DNA from: Candidatus Aminicenantota bacterium
GTDB lineage: Bacteria > Acidobacteriota > Aminicenantia > Aminicenantales > Saccharicenantaceae
Assembly: GCA_026393955.1 (NCBI GenBank)
Contig: JAPKZE010000317.1
Coordinates: 1-10,011 of the forward strand
Direction: 5' to 3'
DNA: 10,011 bases
Below are positions 1-8,045 of this stretch, one piece after another (position 1 is the first letter of the stretch; the number at the start of each line of letters is the position of its first letter). The position numbers and the translations under genes were made by a program. The notes beneath the pieces were generated by a model, which was not told the DNA's origin, searched no databases, and worked only from the letters and a program-made list of their open reading frames with translations.

Positions 1-141
1 TATTTCGCAGAATCGCGGCTTCGAGTGCTCAGCCCCGATTCTGCCGGGTCGCTCCCAAGTGTCCGCTTCCCGCCGCCGGGGGCCGGGGAGCGCAGGGCAG
101 AAGTCCGTCGGAGCGACTCGGAGACGGACTTCTGCGAAATA
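1..141. repeat. Palindromic cloverleaf-like intergenic element with terminal inverted repeats
   Basis: No gene is visible here. The ends are a perfect 12-bp inverted repeat (TATTTCGCAGAA at 1-12, TTCTGCGAAATA at 130-141). Three arms lie inside. Arm A pairs 7-20 with 31-44 (13 of 14 pairs, mismatch at 16/35). Arm B pairs 50-56 with 86-92 (CGCTCCC/GGGAGCG). Arm C pairs 97-109 with 123-135 (13 perfect pairs, 13-nt loop). If arms A and C form, the closing stem is 1-6 with 136-141, with no unpaired base between it and either arm. The hexamer GCAGAA or its complement TTCTGC sits at the base of both arms (7-12, 39-44, 97-102, 130-135). This could be a MITE/REP-like repeat or a structured RNA; it lies downstream of the minus-strand cluster. 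It may extend beyond the left window edge. No T-tract follows arm C on either strand, so it is not a standard intrinsic terminator. Confidence 0.7.
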
Positions 142-155
142 TCTTGAAAAAGATA
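140..155 (+). other. Small stem-loop with GAAA tetraloop
   Basis: TATCTT (140-145) and AAGATA (150-155) form a perfect 6-bp stem around the loop GAAA, a GNRA-type tetraloop if transcribed on the plus strand. It abuts the larger palindromic element and ends 27 bp from the transporter stop codon. The stem is AT-rich and weak, and no T-run follows. Its function is unknown and it may be chance. Confidence 0.3.
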
Positions 156-182
156 ACTGAACGGAATCCGCCGGAAGAGGCC

Positions 183-1493
183 TCAGCGCCCGAAGAGCAC
201 GGACGAGCCGGTGTAGAAAGTCCCTGCCACGGCGCCCGTCATCAGGCAGGCCAGGGTCGCGGCGAGGAGGGCCCGGAAGCCAAGCCGGGAGATGTCCTTG
301 AGCCGGGTCGGGACGAGCGCGCCCGTCCCCCCGATGAAGATGGCCAGGGAGGCGACGTGGGCGAAGCCGCAGAGGGCATAAGAGGCGATGATGGCCGACC
401 GCGGGTCGCGCAGGACCCCGCTGGACATGAGCTCGGCCAGGCGGCCGTAGGAAAAGACCTCTGTCAGGATGGTCCGGTCGCCGAGGATCTTGGCCACCGG
501 GAGGGCGTCCGAGGGCGGCACGCCCATGGCCAAGGTCACGGGATAGAAGAGGTAGCCGAGCAGGACCTCGAGGGACCATTCGACGTGCCAGCCGAACAGC
601 CCGTTGACGAGGCCGCCGGCCCAGCCCAGGCCGAGGTTGACCAGGGCGAGAAGGCCCAGGAAGGCGATGAGCAGCGTGACGATGCCGCCGAGCAGCTTCA
701 GCCCTTCGCCCGCGCCGTTGATGACGGCCATGATGAGGTTGTCCTCGCGCTCGTAGTGGGGCTTGACGTCCAGGCCGAGGGTCAGGGGCTTTTCGGTCTC
801 GGGCATGAGGAGCTTGGCCATGACGACGCAGGCCGGGGCGGAGATGAACGAGGCCGAGACAAGATGGCCGGCGATCGTCGGGATCTGCTTCTGGAGCATC
901 AGGACGTACATCGCCAGAACGGTCGAGGCGACGGTCCCCATGCCGGCCGTGATGATGGTCCCGAGCTCCGACCGGGTCATGTCCTTCAAGTGGGGCCGGA
1001 CGACCAGGGCCGACTCGACGCCGACGAAGATGTTGGCCGAGACCGACAGCGCCTCCGCCCCGCTGATCCGCATCGTCCGGGTGAAGACCCGGGCGAACAG
1101 CCGGACGACGAACGGCATGACGCCGAGATGGTACAGGGCCCCGAGCAGGGCGGCGAAGAAGATGATGGTCGGCAGCCCCTGGAAGGCCAGGAAGTAGCCG
1201 AGGGAGGTCTCGCCGGCTTGGTTCACGGCGCCCGGCGGGAGGGCCAGCCGGCCGAAGACGAACCTCACGCCGGCGGTAGCTGGCCCGAGGACCGCCATGA
1301 CCGCATCGTTCACCCAGAGGAAGACCCGGGCCCCGGCCGGAACGACGAAGATGAAGAAGGCCACGACGAGCTGAAGCCCGACGCCCCAGAAGAGGACGCG
1401 GGCGTTGACGACCTTACGGTCCGAGGAGCACAGCCAGGCCAGGCCGGCCAGGACGAAGATGCCGGCGAAGCTGACGAGGTTATACGCGGTCAT
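183..1493 (-). CDS. Concentrative nucleoside transporter (CNT/NupC family)
   Basis: A 436-aa integral inner-membrane protein, probably a cation-coupled nucleoside importer. Hydrophobic segments run through the whole chain. Family signatures are clear: GLPTIIFFAALLGAL (about 106-120, gate domain), SANIFVG (152-158), VVRPHL followed by MTRSEL (164-177), TILTE (341-345), and SYALCGFAHVASLAIFIGG (371-389), the equivalent of the SYALCGFAN region of vcCNT. Length is in the usual range for bacterial CNTs. The hairpin motif GQTE of characterised CNTs reads VGVE here (157-160), and the Asn expected after GFA is His379, so the substrate may differ from that of classical NupC; no gene symbol is given for this reason. 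The ATG is preceded by GAGGGG at a sensible distance, and the gene starts 18 bp after the DUF167 stop, so it is probably co-transcribed with it. It is the last gene of the cluster. Confidence 0.9.
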   Translation of the reverse strand: MTAYNLVSFAGIFVLAGLAWLCSSDRKVVNARVLFWGVGLQLVVAFFIFVVPAGARVFLWVNDAVMAVLGPATAGVRFVFGRLALPPGAVNQAGETSLGYFLAFQGLPTIIFFAALLGALYHLGVMPFVVRLFARVFTRTMRISGAEALSVSANIFVGVESALVVRPHLKDMTRSELGTIITAGMGTVASTVLAMYVLMLQKQIPTIAGHLVSASFISAPACVVMAKLLMPETEKPLTLGLDVKPHYEREDNLIMAVINGAGEGLKLLGGIVTLLIAFLGLLALVNLGLGWAGGLVNGLFGWHVEWSLEVLLGYLFYPVTLAMGVPPSDALPVAKILGDRTILTEVFSYGRLAELMSSGVLRDPRSAIIASYALCGFAHVASLAIFIGGTGALVPTRLKDISRLGFRALLAATLACLMTGAVAGTFYTGSSVLFGR

Positions 1494-1511
1494 GTTCTTC
1501 CCCCTCGACGC

Positions 1512-1739
1512 TCATGTCTCGAGCCGGAACAGCTTTTGGGAGGAGGTCGCGCCGCGGACGATCGTCAGACGCGATGGGGGAACGCCCAGGTGGGCGGCCA
1601 GGCGCTCGATGATCTCCGCGTTGGCCCGGCCCTTGTCCGGGGCGGCCCGGACGCGGACGCGGAACCGGTCCGGTCCGAGCTCCTCGACGCCCGGCGCCTT
1701 GGCGCGCGGCTGGGCCTTGACCGTGAGCATGCGGACCAT
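1512..1739 (-). CDS. DUF167 family protein (YggU-like)
   Basis: A 75-aa protein with the compact DUF167 pattern: short N-terminal strand (VKAQPRAKA, 7-15), DRFRVRVRAAPDKGRAN (24-40) and a final RLTIVRGATSSQKLFRL segment (57-73). The conserved middle is P-x-x-G-x-A-N. The family is widespread and often sits next to membrane or envelope genes, but no molecular function is settled. The reading frame stays open far upstream into the DUF1573 gene, but only this last part is protein-like; the rest is Ser/Arg-rich out-of-frame noise. The start chosen is ATG at 1739; a second ATG three codons later (1730) is possible, and neither has a strong Shine-Dalgarno. An imperfect hairpin (CGGAC 1754-1758 with GTCCG 1774-1778, pairs continuing inward with mismatches) lies in the 46-bp gap upstream and could modulate expression. 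Confidence 0.85.
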   Translation of the reverse strand: MVRMLTVKAQPRAKAPGVEELGPDRFRVRVRAAPDKGRANAEIIERLAAHLGVPPSRLTIVRGATSSQKLFRLET

Positions 1740-1785
1740 GTCTCGTCTCGCCCCGGACGCCGGGCCTCCGGGGGTCCGTCCCCTC

Positions 1786-2571
1786 CTAATCCGGGTCCTT
1801 GAGGACCGACTTGTACCGTTCGAACAGGTCCTTGAGCTCCTGCTTGGAGATGACGTAGCGGCTGACGTAGATCGAGAGCGTCGAGCGGACCGGGTCGTTC
1901 GACTTGACCAGGACGTAGTCGCGCAGGACCCCGGTCTTGGCCTGGGCCGGGAAACGGAGCTCGACCTCGCGCGACTCCCCCGCCGGGAGATAGAACGGCG
2001 AGGGCAGGGGCTTGCCGCCCGAGAAGAACTGGACGTTCTCGTGGGCCATCTCGACCTTGAGCTCGCGCTCGCCGGCGCTGCGGATGAGGATCCTGGCCGC
2101 GGGCGTCTCGCCCTCGAGGACGAGGCCCATGTCGACGTTGTAGCGGTCGACATCGATGCGGGCCGAAGGCGGGATCTCGATATCGGCGACGAGACTGAGC
2201 TCGCGCCGGGGATTCTCGCCGTCGTTGGAAATGAGATAGATATAGCGGGACAGGCGTCCTGAATAGCCGCGGGTATCGAAGGTCGTCTTGATCTTGCCTT
2301 CCTGGCCGGGGCCGACCCTCTTCTCGGACACGAGGGCGGCCGTACAGCCGTAGGTCGTCTCGACCCGTTCGACGACGAGCATGGCGCCGCCGTCGTTCTT
2401 GAAGACGAACTCGTGGCTGACGACGTCGCCCTGCTTGACCTTCCCGAAGTCGTGGGAGGTCGCCTTAAAGACCGCCCGGGGCTTCTGCCCCTGGGCCGGT
2501 GCGCCGGCGGCCAACAGGAGGGCCGCGACGGCCAGAAGGGCGCCGCGGCGCCGGATGCTGCATGCGTTCAT
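1786..2571 (-). CDS. Exported DUF1573 domain protein
   Basis: A 261-aa predicted secreted or periplasmic protein. It has a signal peptide: basic RRR (7-9), hydrophobic core from about 11 to 22, and a likely cut after APA near residue 26. The first Ig-like DUF1573 unit (about 33-130) carries the family pattern HDFGKVKQGD (40-49), HEFVFKNDG (53-61) and a TTYGCTA turn (72-78) with one cysteine, then YIYLISND (110-117). A second beta-sandwich-like half (about 138-238) repeats the layout with VDMGLVLEGE and DYVLVKSND. The C-terminus is a charged helix. The start at 2571 is chosen because AGGAG lies 7 bp before it; a TTG-ATG pair further upstream (2592) lacks this. DUF1573 proteins are common in Bacteroidota, Planctomycetota and Acidobacteriota; no biochemical function is established. 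The gene follows glmS after 57 bp and ends in TAG, showing that TAG is used as a normal stop in this genome. Confidence 0.88.
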   Translation of the reverse strand: MNACSIRRRGALLAVAALLLAAGAPAQGQKPRAVFKATSHDFGKVKQGDVVSHEFVFKNDGGAMLVVERVETTYGCTAALVSEKRVGPGQEGKIKTTFDTRGYSGRLSRYIYLISNDGENPRRELSLVADIEIPPSARIDVDRYNVDMGLVLEGETPAARILIRSAGERELKVEMAHENVQFFSGGKPLPSPFYLPAGESREVELRFPAQAKTGVLRDYVLVKSNDPVRSTLSIYVSRYVISKQELKDLFERYKSVLKDPD

Positions 2572-2628
2572 CGGTATCTCCTCGTGCATCAAGAATACTC
2601 CAGCTCGCTCGTTTCCATCAAGCCTGGA

Positions 2629-4461
<1,833 letters not shown>

Positions 4462-4474
4462 GTTCGGGCTCCTT

Positions 4475-5881
4475 TTATTCGAGGTCCGCCTCGTCGTCCT
4501 CAGCCTCGTCTTCGCCGGCTTCCGGGCCGGCTGCGGGCTCGGGGATGCCGATCAGGGGCAGGTACCCGGCCCCGTCGGCCTGGGGATTCAGCGTGCGGAG
4601 GATGCGGACCTCCGGTTGCCGGGCCAGGTCGACGACCTCTCCGGCGTTCTCCGGAGCCAAGATCTGGACGGACGGCCGGTCGATGTCGGCCTCGCTCTGG
4701 GCCCGGACGATGCCGACCCGTCCGTCGCTCATCTCGATGAGCGTCCCGATGGGCCAGACGCCCATGAAATGGAAGAACTTGTCCAGCAGCTGGGGCTCGA
4801 AGATCTTGCCTTTCTCGAGCATCATCAGCTCGTAGATCTTCTCCGGCGGGTAATCCTTCTTATAGGAGCGCTTGAGGGCCAGGGCATCGTAGACGTCGCA
4901 GATGGAGACCATCATCGAGGCCAGGTGGGGCTTGCGGGCGTACGGCGACTTCGGATAACCGGACAGGTCGTGGCGCAGGTGGTGCTCGTAGCAGACGACG
5001 ATCGGCAGGATGCCCAGGGCGTCCTTGTAGCCCTCCAGGATCCGGGCCCCGAGGAGGGGGTGGTTGCGGACCTGGAGGAACTCGCCCTCCGAAAGCTTCG
5101 ACTCCTTCTGGATGACCTTGAGCGAGATGTAGAGCTTCCCGACGTCGTGGTAGAGCGCGGCGATGCCCAGGTCGAGGACGTCGTCCTTGGCGAACTGCAG
5201 CTTCGAGCCGAAGAACATGGCCAGAAGCGTGACGTTGAGGAGGTGGACGAACGTCACCAGGTCGCGCCGCTTGACCGAGACGAGATTGAGCAGCTCCTGG
5301 TGGCGGCCGACGAAATCCTCCATGATGCCCAGGATGTTGAAGCGCAGGTCGAGGTAGTCGACCTCCTCTTTCTCCAGGACGACGTTGAGGGCGTGGGAGA
5401 CCGTCTGGACGGAGCTGGCGTAGCGCGTCCGCGTCTCCTCGGCCTCCGCCGCGACGGAGTCCCCCCGGACCATGGTCCGGAGCTTGCCGGCCCGGATGTT
5501 CTGGATGCCGTGGAGGCTGAAGTATTCCTGCTCGCTGATCTTCTCCTGGCGCTTGACCCGGGTCAGGAAGATGATGAACTCGCGCAGCTCCTCCGGGCGC
5601 AGGCCCTGCTGGAAGATGATCCGCTCGACGCCGTTCTTCTCCAGGAAGTCGATGAGCAGGCCGAGCTTGCCGCGCAGGTGGAAGAAGATCTCGTCCTCCC
5701 AGGCCGCCTCGCCGCCGATGATGCCCAGGACGAGCTCCTTGCGGTCCTCCAGGATCTCCTGGACGACCCCGTAGAGGCGGTTGAGGTACTCCCGGAACTT
5801 GGGGTGGTCGCCGGTGTAGATCTTGCCGGCCTGGATGGCGTTCATCAGGTAGATGAAGCAGATCTTGATCTTATCCCTCAC
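4475..5881 (-). CDS. HD-GYP domain protein with N-terminal domain shared with its neighbour
   Basis: A 468-aa cytoplasmic protein of the HD-GYP family, whose characterised members hydrolyse cyclic di-GMP (some act on 3',3'-cGAMP). The catalytic half (about 205-345) carries the metal-ligand set: His213, HDVGK (245-249), NHP (His274), HH (300-301), a GYP motif (308-310) in HHLRHDLSGYP, and CDVYDAL (Asp329). The usual HHE-R-x-DG-x-GYP is altered: Leu302 replaces Glu and Leu306 replaces the Gly after Asp305. Residues about 8-108 align almost without gaps with residues 30-130 of the upstream protein. After the HD-GYP core comes a small domain with GTLIEMSDGRVGIV (379-392), then a strongly acidic tail (457-468). 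The GTG start at 5881 has GGAGG upstream and overlaps the previous gene's end by 11 bp, suggesting coupled translation. Enzymatic activity is likely but not proven. Confidence 0.9.
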   Translation of the reverse strand: MRDKIKICFIYLMNAIQAGKIYTGDHPKFREYLNRLYGVVQEILEDRKELVLGIIGGEAAWEDEIFFHLRGKLGLLIDFLEKNGVERIIFQQGLRPEELREFIIFLTRVKRQEKISEQEYFSLHGIQNIRAGKLRTMVRGDSVAAEAEETRTRYASSVQTVSHALNVVLEKEEVDYLDLRFNILGIMEDFVGRHQELLNLVSVKRRDLVTFVHLLNVTLLAMFFGSKLQFAKDDVLDLGIAALYHDVGKLYISLKVIQKESKLSEGEFLQVRNHPLLGARILEGYKDALGILPIVVCYEHHLRHDLSGYPKSPYARKPHLASMMVSICDVYDALALKRSYKKDYPPEKIYELMMLEKGKIFEPQLLDKFFHFMGVWPIGTLIEMSDGRVGIVRAQSEADIDRPSVQILAPENAGEVVDLARQPEVRILRTLNPQADGAGYLPLIGIPEPAAGPEAGEDEAEDDEADLE

Positions 5882-7880
5882 GCCAGGCCTCCAAATGCCA
5901 CGACTCCATGAGGCGCTCGGCCGCCTGCCGGACCTTGCGGTTCCAGAAATCCTTCCGCTCGACCAGCGGGGCGACGTAGGGGGCGGCCTCGCGCAGGCCG
6001 TAGCGGCCGACGATGCCGAGGTTGCGGAGGAGCGTCTTGTTCCGGATGCCGTAGGGCGAGGCCAGGCCGAAGAGCTTGGTGAAGGCGACGTGCTTGGTGC
6101 GCTCGTGGCGCATGAGCAGGATCAGGGCCTCGGCCTGGATGAGCTCGTTCTTCTTCTCCAGGACCGGGAAGAGGAAGGCCTCGTCGTATTCCATGAGGTT
6201 CTGCATGGCCTGGAGGACCTTGACCTGGACGGCCGTGTCGCCGGCCTCGAAGATCTTCTTCAGGAGATCGAGGGACTCGGGCGAGTCGATGAGCTTGAGC
6301 GCGTCGGCGATCCGGCCCAGGAGCTCGCTGTCCGACGCCTTCTTCTTGACCAGGGTCCGGAGGTCTTGGCCGTGGTCCGGGAAGAAGCGGAAACCGGCCC
6401 GGAGAAGGTGGGACGAGACGATCCGGTCTTTGAATATAGTGGCCGCGTAAGCCTCCCAGCCGTGAAGGCTCCGGCCGAACCGGTCGATGAACGCGTCGAG
6501 CTCCGGCCGGGCCTCGCCGCGCAGGATGCAGCCCTCGACGTGCCCGGCCAGCGACTTGCGGGCCTCTTCGAAGGCCGGCTCGCCGAGGAGGTCCGCCGAC
6601 CGGGCCTCCAGAACCTCGTCGAAGGCGAGCAGGAACTCGAAATCCTCCTCCTGGACGACCCGATCCCACTCTTCGGCGATCCGCCCCAGCCCGGCGACGG
6701 CCGGCTCCTTCTGGGCCTCCTGGGCCAGCAGGGTCAGGAGGAGGAAGCGGTAGTTCCGCTGGAGGAGCTGGCGGTCCAGGGTCAGCCTCTGTTCGAAGGA
6801 GATCTCGCCGAGGAGATTGGACAGGGTCTGGCGGTAGATCTCGGAGTGGAGCTGGGAAGAAACGCCCGACAGCAGGACGCGGATCTTCGATTCGGTCTCG
6901 GCCTTGCGGTTCTGCGGATCGTCGCCGTGGAAGAGGGCGTGGAGCGAGGTCGAGATCTTCTTGTGCCTCTCCTTGTCGATGATCCGGGAGAAGATGCTGA
7001 AGCTCAGGGAGTCGAACTTGTCGTTGCCGATGATCTCCTCCCAGAGCGTCGAGGCCAGGTCCTCCTCGTTCAGGTCGGCGATGAGGAGCTTGAGGTTCTC
7101 GAACTTCGACTCCGTCGGCGTCTTGCGGGCCGAGACGACGGTCTTCAGGAGCTGCTTGGCGGCGGTCCGGTACTTCTCCTCGGAGGTCGTCTTGAGATAG
7201 TGGAAGAACTTGGTGAAGTTCTTGTGCAGCTCCTCGTTCTGGATGAGGTCCTCGGTGTTGAACTTGCCGACGACCTTGCCGAACGAGCCGGCCAGGTCCT
7301 CGAACTTGGCGTGGTCGTCCTCCTCGACGGCCTCCATGAGGAGGTAGGGCCAGATGTCCTTGATCTCCTCGCCCTCCCCCTGGAGGAGGACGGAATAGTC
7401 GAGCGTGTCGACGGCGATGTGGACGATGGCCTCTCGCTTCATGATGGCCTGGGCGCCGCCCTCCCTGATGAACAGCTTGACCGGCAGCATGATCTTGGAG
7501 GCGAAGCGCATGAACTCGGCCTGGGGGACGCCCGGGCGGATCTCCAGGCGCTTGATCTTGCGGAAGTGGAAGAGCTGGGCCAGGTCCATGTACGTCCGCT
7601 CGCCCTCCCAGAAGCGGCCGTCGATGAGCAGGGCGTGGGGCGAGAAGCCGATGGAGAGGGGATTGATGGTGACGAAAAGGGCCTCGAGCTTGGCCAGGAG
7701 CTCGTTGACGCTGCTCTTGAAGGCCGGATGCTCGGCGTTGTACATCGAGGCCATTTTGAAGGCCACGCGCAGGGCCCGGGTCATCGACCGGATCAGCTCG
7801 TCCTTGTCGGCGGGCAGGGCGGCGGGACCGGCGGACCGGTCCGTCGTCCCGGGCGTCGCGTCGCCGTCGTCGGCAGGCAT
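5871..7880 (-). CDS. Helical HEAT-repeat-like protein, partner of the HD-GYP protein
   Basis: A 669-aa soluble protein of unknown function, without signal peptide or membrane segments. Residues 1-25 are low-complexity. Residues about 30-130 form a domain homologous to the N-terminus of the downstream HD-GYP protein (shared Y-x-x-x-HP-x-F near 47-54, then LSIGF, then a basic KIKRLEI stretch). The middle (about 170-500) is predominantly helical and charged. The C-terminal part (about 515-660) shows successive helix pairs of HEAT type, such as SPESLDLLKKIFEAGDTAVQ (533-552) and YGLREAAPYVAPLVERKDFW (627-646), the latter having the common 'repeat, x-APYVAPL-' pattern. HEAT arrays usually bind proteins. 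ATG at 7880 is preceded by GAGGTG with a 4-bp spacer. It is the first gene after a good promoter and ends inside the HD-GYP start region. A scaffold or regulator role in the same pathway is inference only. Confidence 0.82.
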   Translation of the reverse strand: MPADDGDATPGTTDRSAGPAALPADKDELIRSMTRALRVAFKMASMYNAEHPAFKSSVNELLAKLEALFVTINPLSIGFSPHALLIDGRFWEGERTYMDLAQLFHFRKIKRLEIRPGVPQAEFMRFASKIMLPVKLFIREGGAQAIMKREAIVHIAVDTLDYSVLLQGEGEEIKDIWPYLLMEAVEEDDHAKFEDLAGSFGKVVGKFNTEDLIQNEELHKNFTKFFHYLKTTSEEKYRTAAKQLLKTVVSARKTPTESKFENLKLLIADLNEEDLASTLWEEIIGNDKFDSLSFSIFSRIIDKERHKKISTSLHALFHGDDPQNRKAETESKIRVLLSGVSSQLHSEIYRQTLSNLLGEISFEQRLTLDRQLLQRNYRFLLLTLLAQEAQKEPAVAGLGRIAEEWDRVVQEEDFEFLLAFDEVLEARSADLLGEPAFEEARKSLAGHVEGCILRGEARPELDAFIDRFGRSLHGWEAYAATIFKDRIVSSHLLRAGFRFFPDHGQDLRTLVKKKASDSELLGRIADALKLIDSPESLDLLKKIFEAGDTAVQVKVLQAMQNLMEYDEAFLFPVLEKKNELIQAEALILLMRHERTKHVAFTKLFGLASPYGIRNKTLLRNLGIVGRYGLREAAPYVAPLVERKDFWNRKVRQAAERLMESWHLEAWREG

Positions 7881-7930
7881 GGTTCACCTCGCAGGGCTCG
7901 ACCCTGGCGCCATCTTCCTCTTCCCCGATG

Positions 7931-7960
7931 AAAATAGCATGCTCCCCTCGGATGAATCAA
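7931..7960 (-). promoter_or_regulatory. Predicted sigma70-type promoter for the minus-strand cluster
   Basis: Read on the minus strand: -35 TTGATT (7960-7955), 18-bp spacer, then -10 TATTTT (7936-7931) preceded by TGC, an extended -10. Transcription would start near 7924, giving a leader of about 44 nt before the ATG at 7880. No other promoter this good was seen between the genes of the cluster, whose gaps are 57 bp or less. Confidence 0.55.
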
Positions 7961-7987
7961 GGGGTGAAATGGCCTCATCGGAGATTC

Positions 7988-8016
7988 TTGAGCCGTTCGG
8001 GGCCTTGTGCTATACT
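7988..8016 (+). promoter_or_regulatory. Predicted sigma70-type promoter for carAB
   Basis: -35 TTGAGC (7988-7993), exactly 17-bp spacer, -10 TATACT (8011-8016) with TGC just before it (extended -10). The start site would be near the A-run at 8023-8026. This puts the GTG at 8007 upstream of the transcript and supports the carA start at 8046. The leader is about 20 nt, so there is no room for an attenuator or riboswitch after this start site. Confidence 0.65.
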
Positions 8017-8032
8017 CCTCCGAAAATGGAAC

Positions 8033-8037
8033 GGAGG
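8033..8037 (+). promoter_or_regulatory. Shine-Dalgarno deciding the carA start
   Basis: GGAGG lies 8 bp before ATT at 8046-8048, which is the position where homologous CarA proteins begin (a few residues before the x-LALADGTV-LEG strand). No ATG, GTG or TTG lies in frame at this spot. Confidence 0.6.
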
Positions 8038-8045
8038 CTGACCCC

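Noticed and set aside
97..135. Arm C hairpin as an intrinsic terminator
   Set aside because: The stem is strong but no T-run follows on either strand; at most it could protect the mRNA 3' end.
144..1802. Plus-strand 552-codon open frame antisense to the transporter
   Set aside because: Its protein is Gly/Asp/Gln/Glu-rich without domain patterns, and the opposite strand encodes a clear CNT transporter. It is a by-product of GC-rich codon use.
4462..4474. glmS ribozyme or riboswitch upstream of glmS
   Set aside because: Only 13 bp separate glmS from the HD-GYP stop, filled by the Shine-Dalgarno.
5853..7931. Plus-strand 692-codon open frame antisense to the HEAT-like gene
   Set aside because: Leu/Glu/Asp/Gly-rich shadow translation; the minus-strand gene has start, Shine-Dalgarno and sensible protein composition.
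8007..8009. GTG as the carA start
   Set aside because: It lies upstream of the predicted transcript start, lacks a Shine-Dalgarno and adds 13 residues not expected in CarA.
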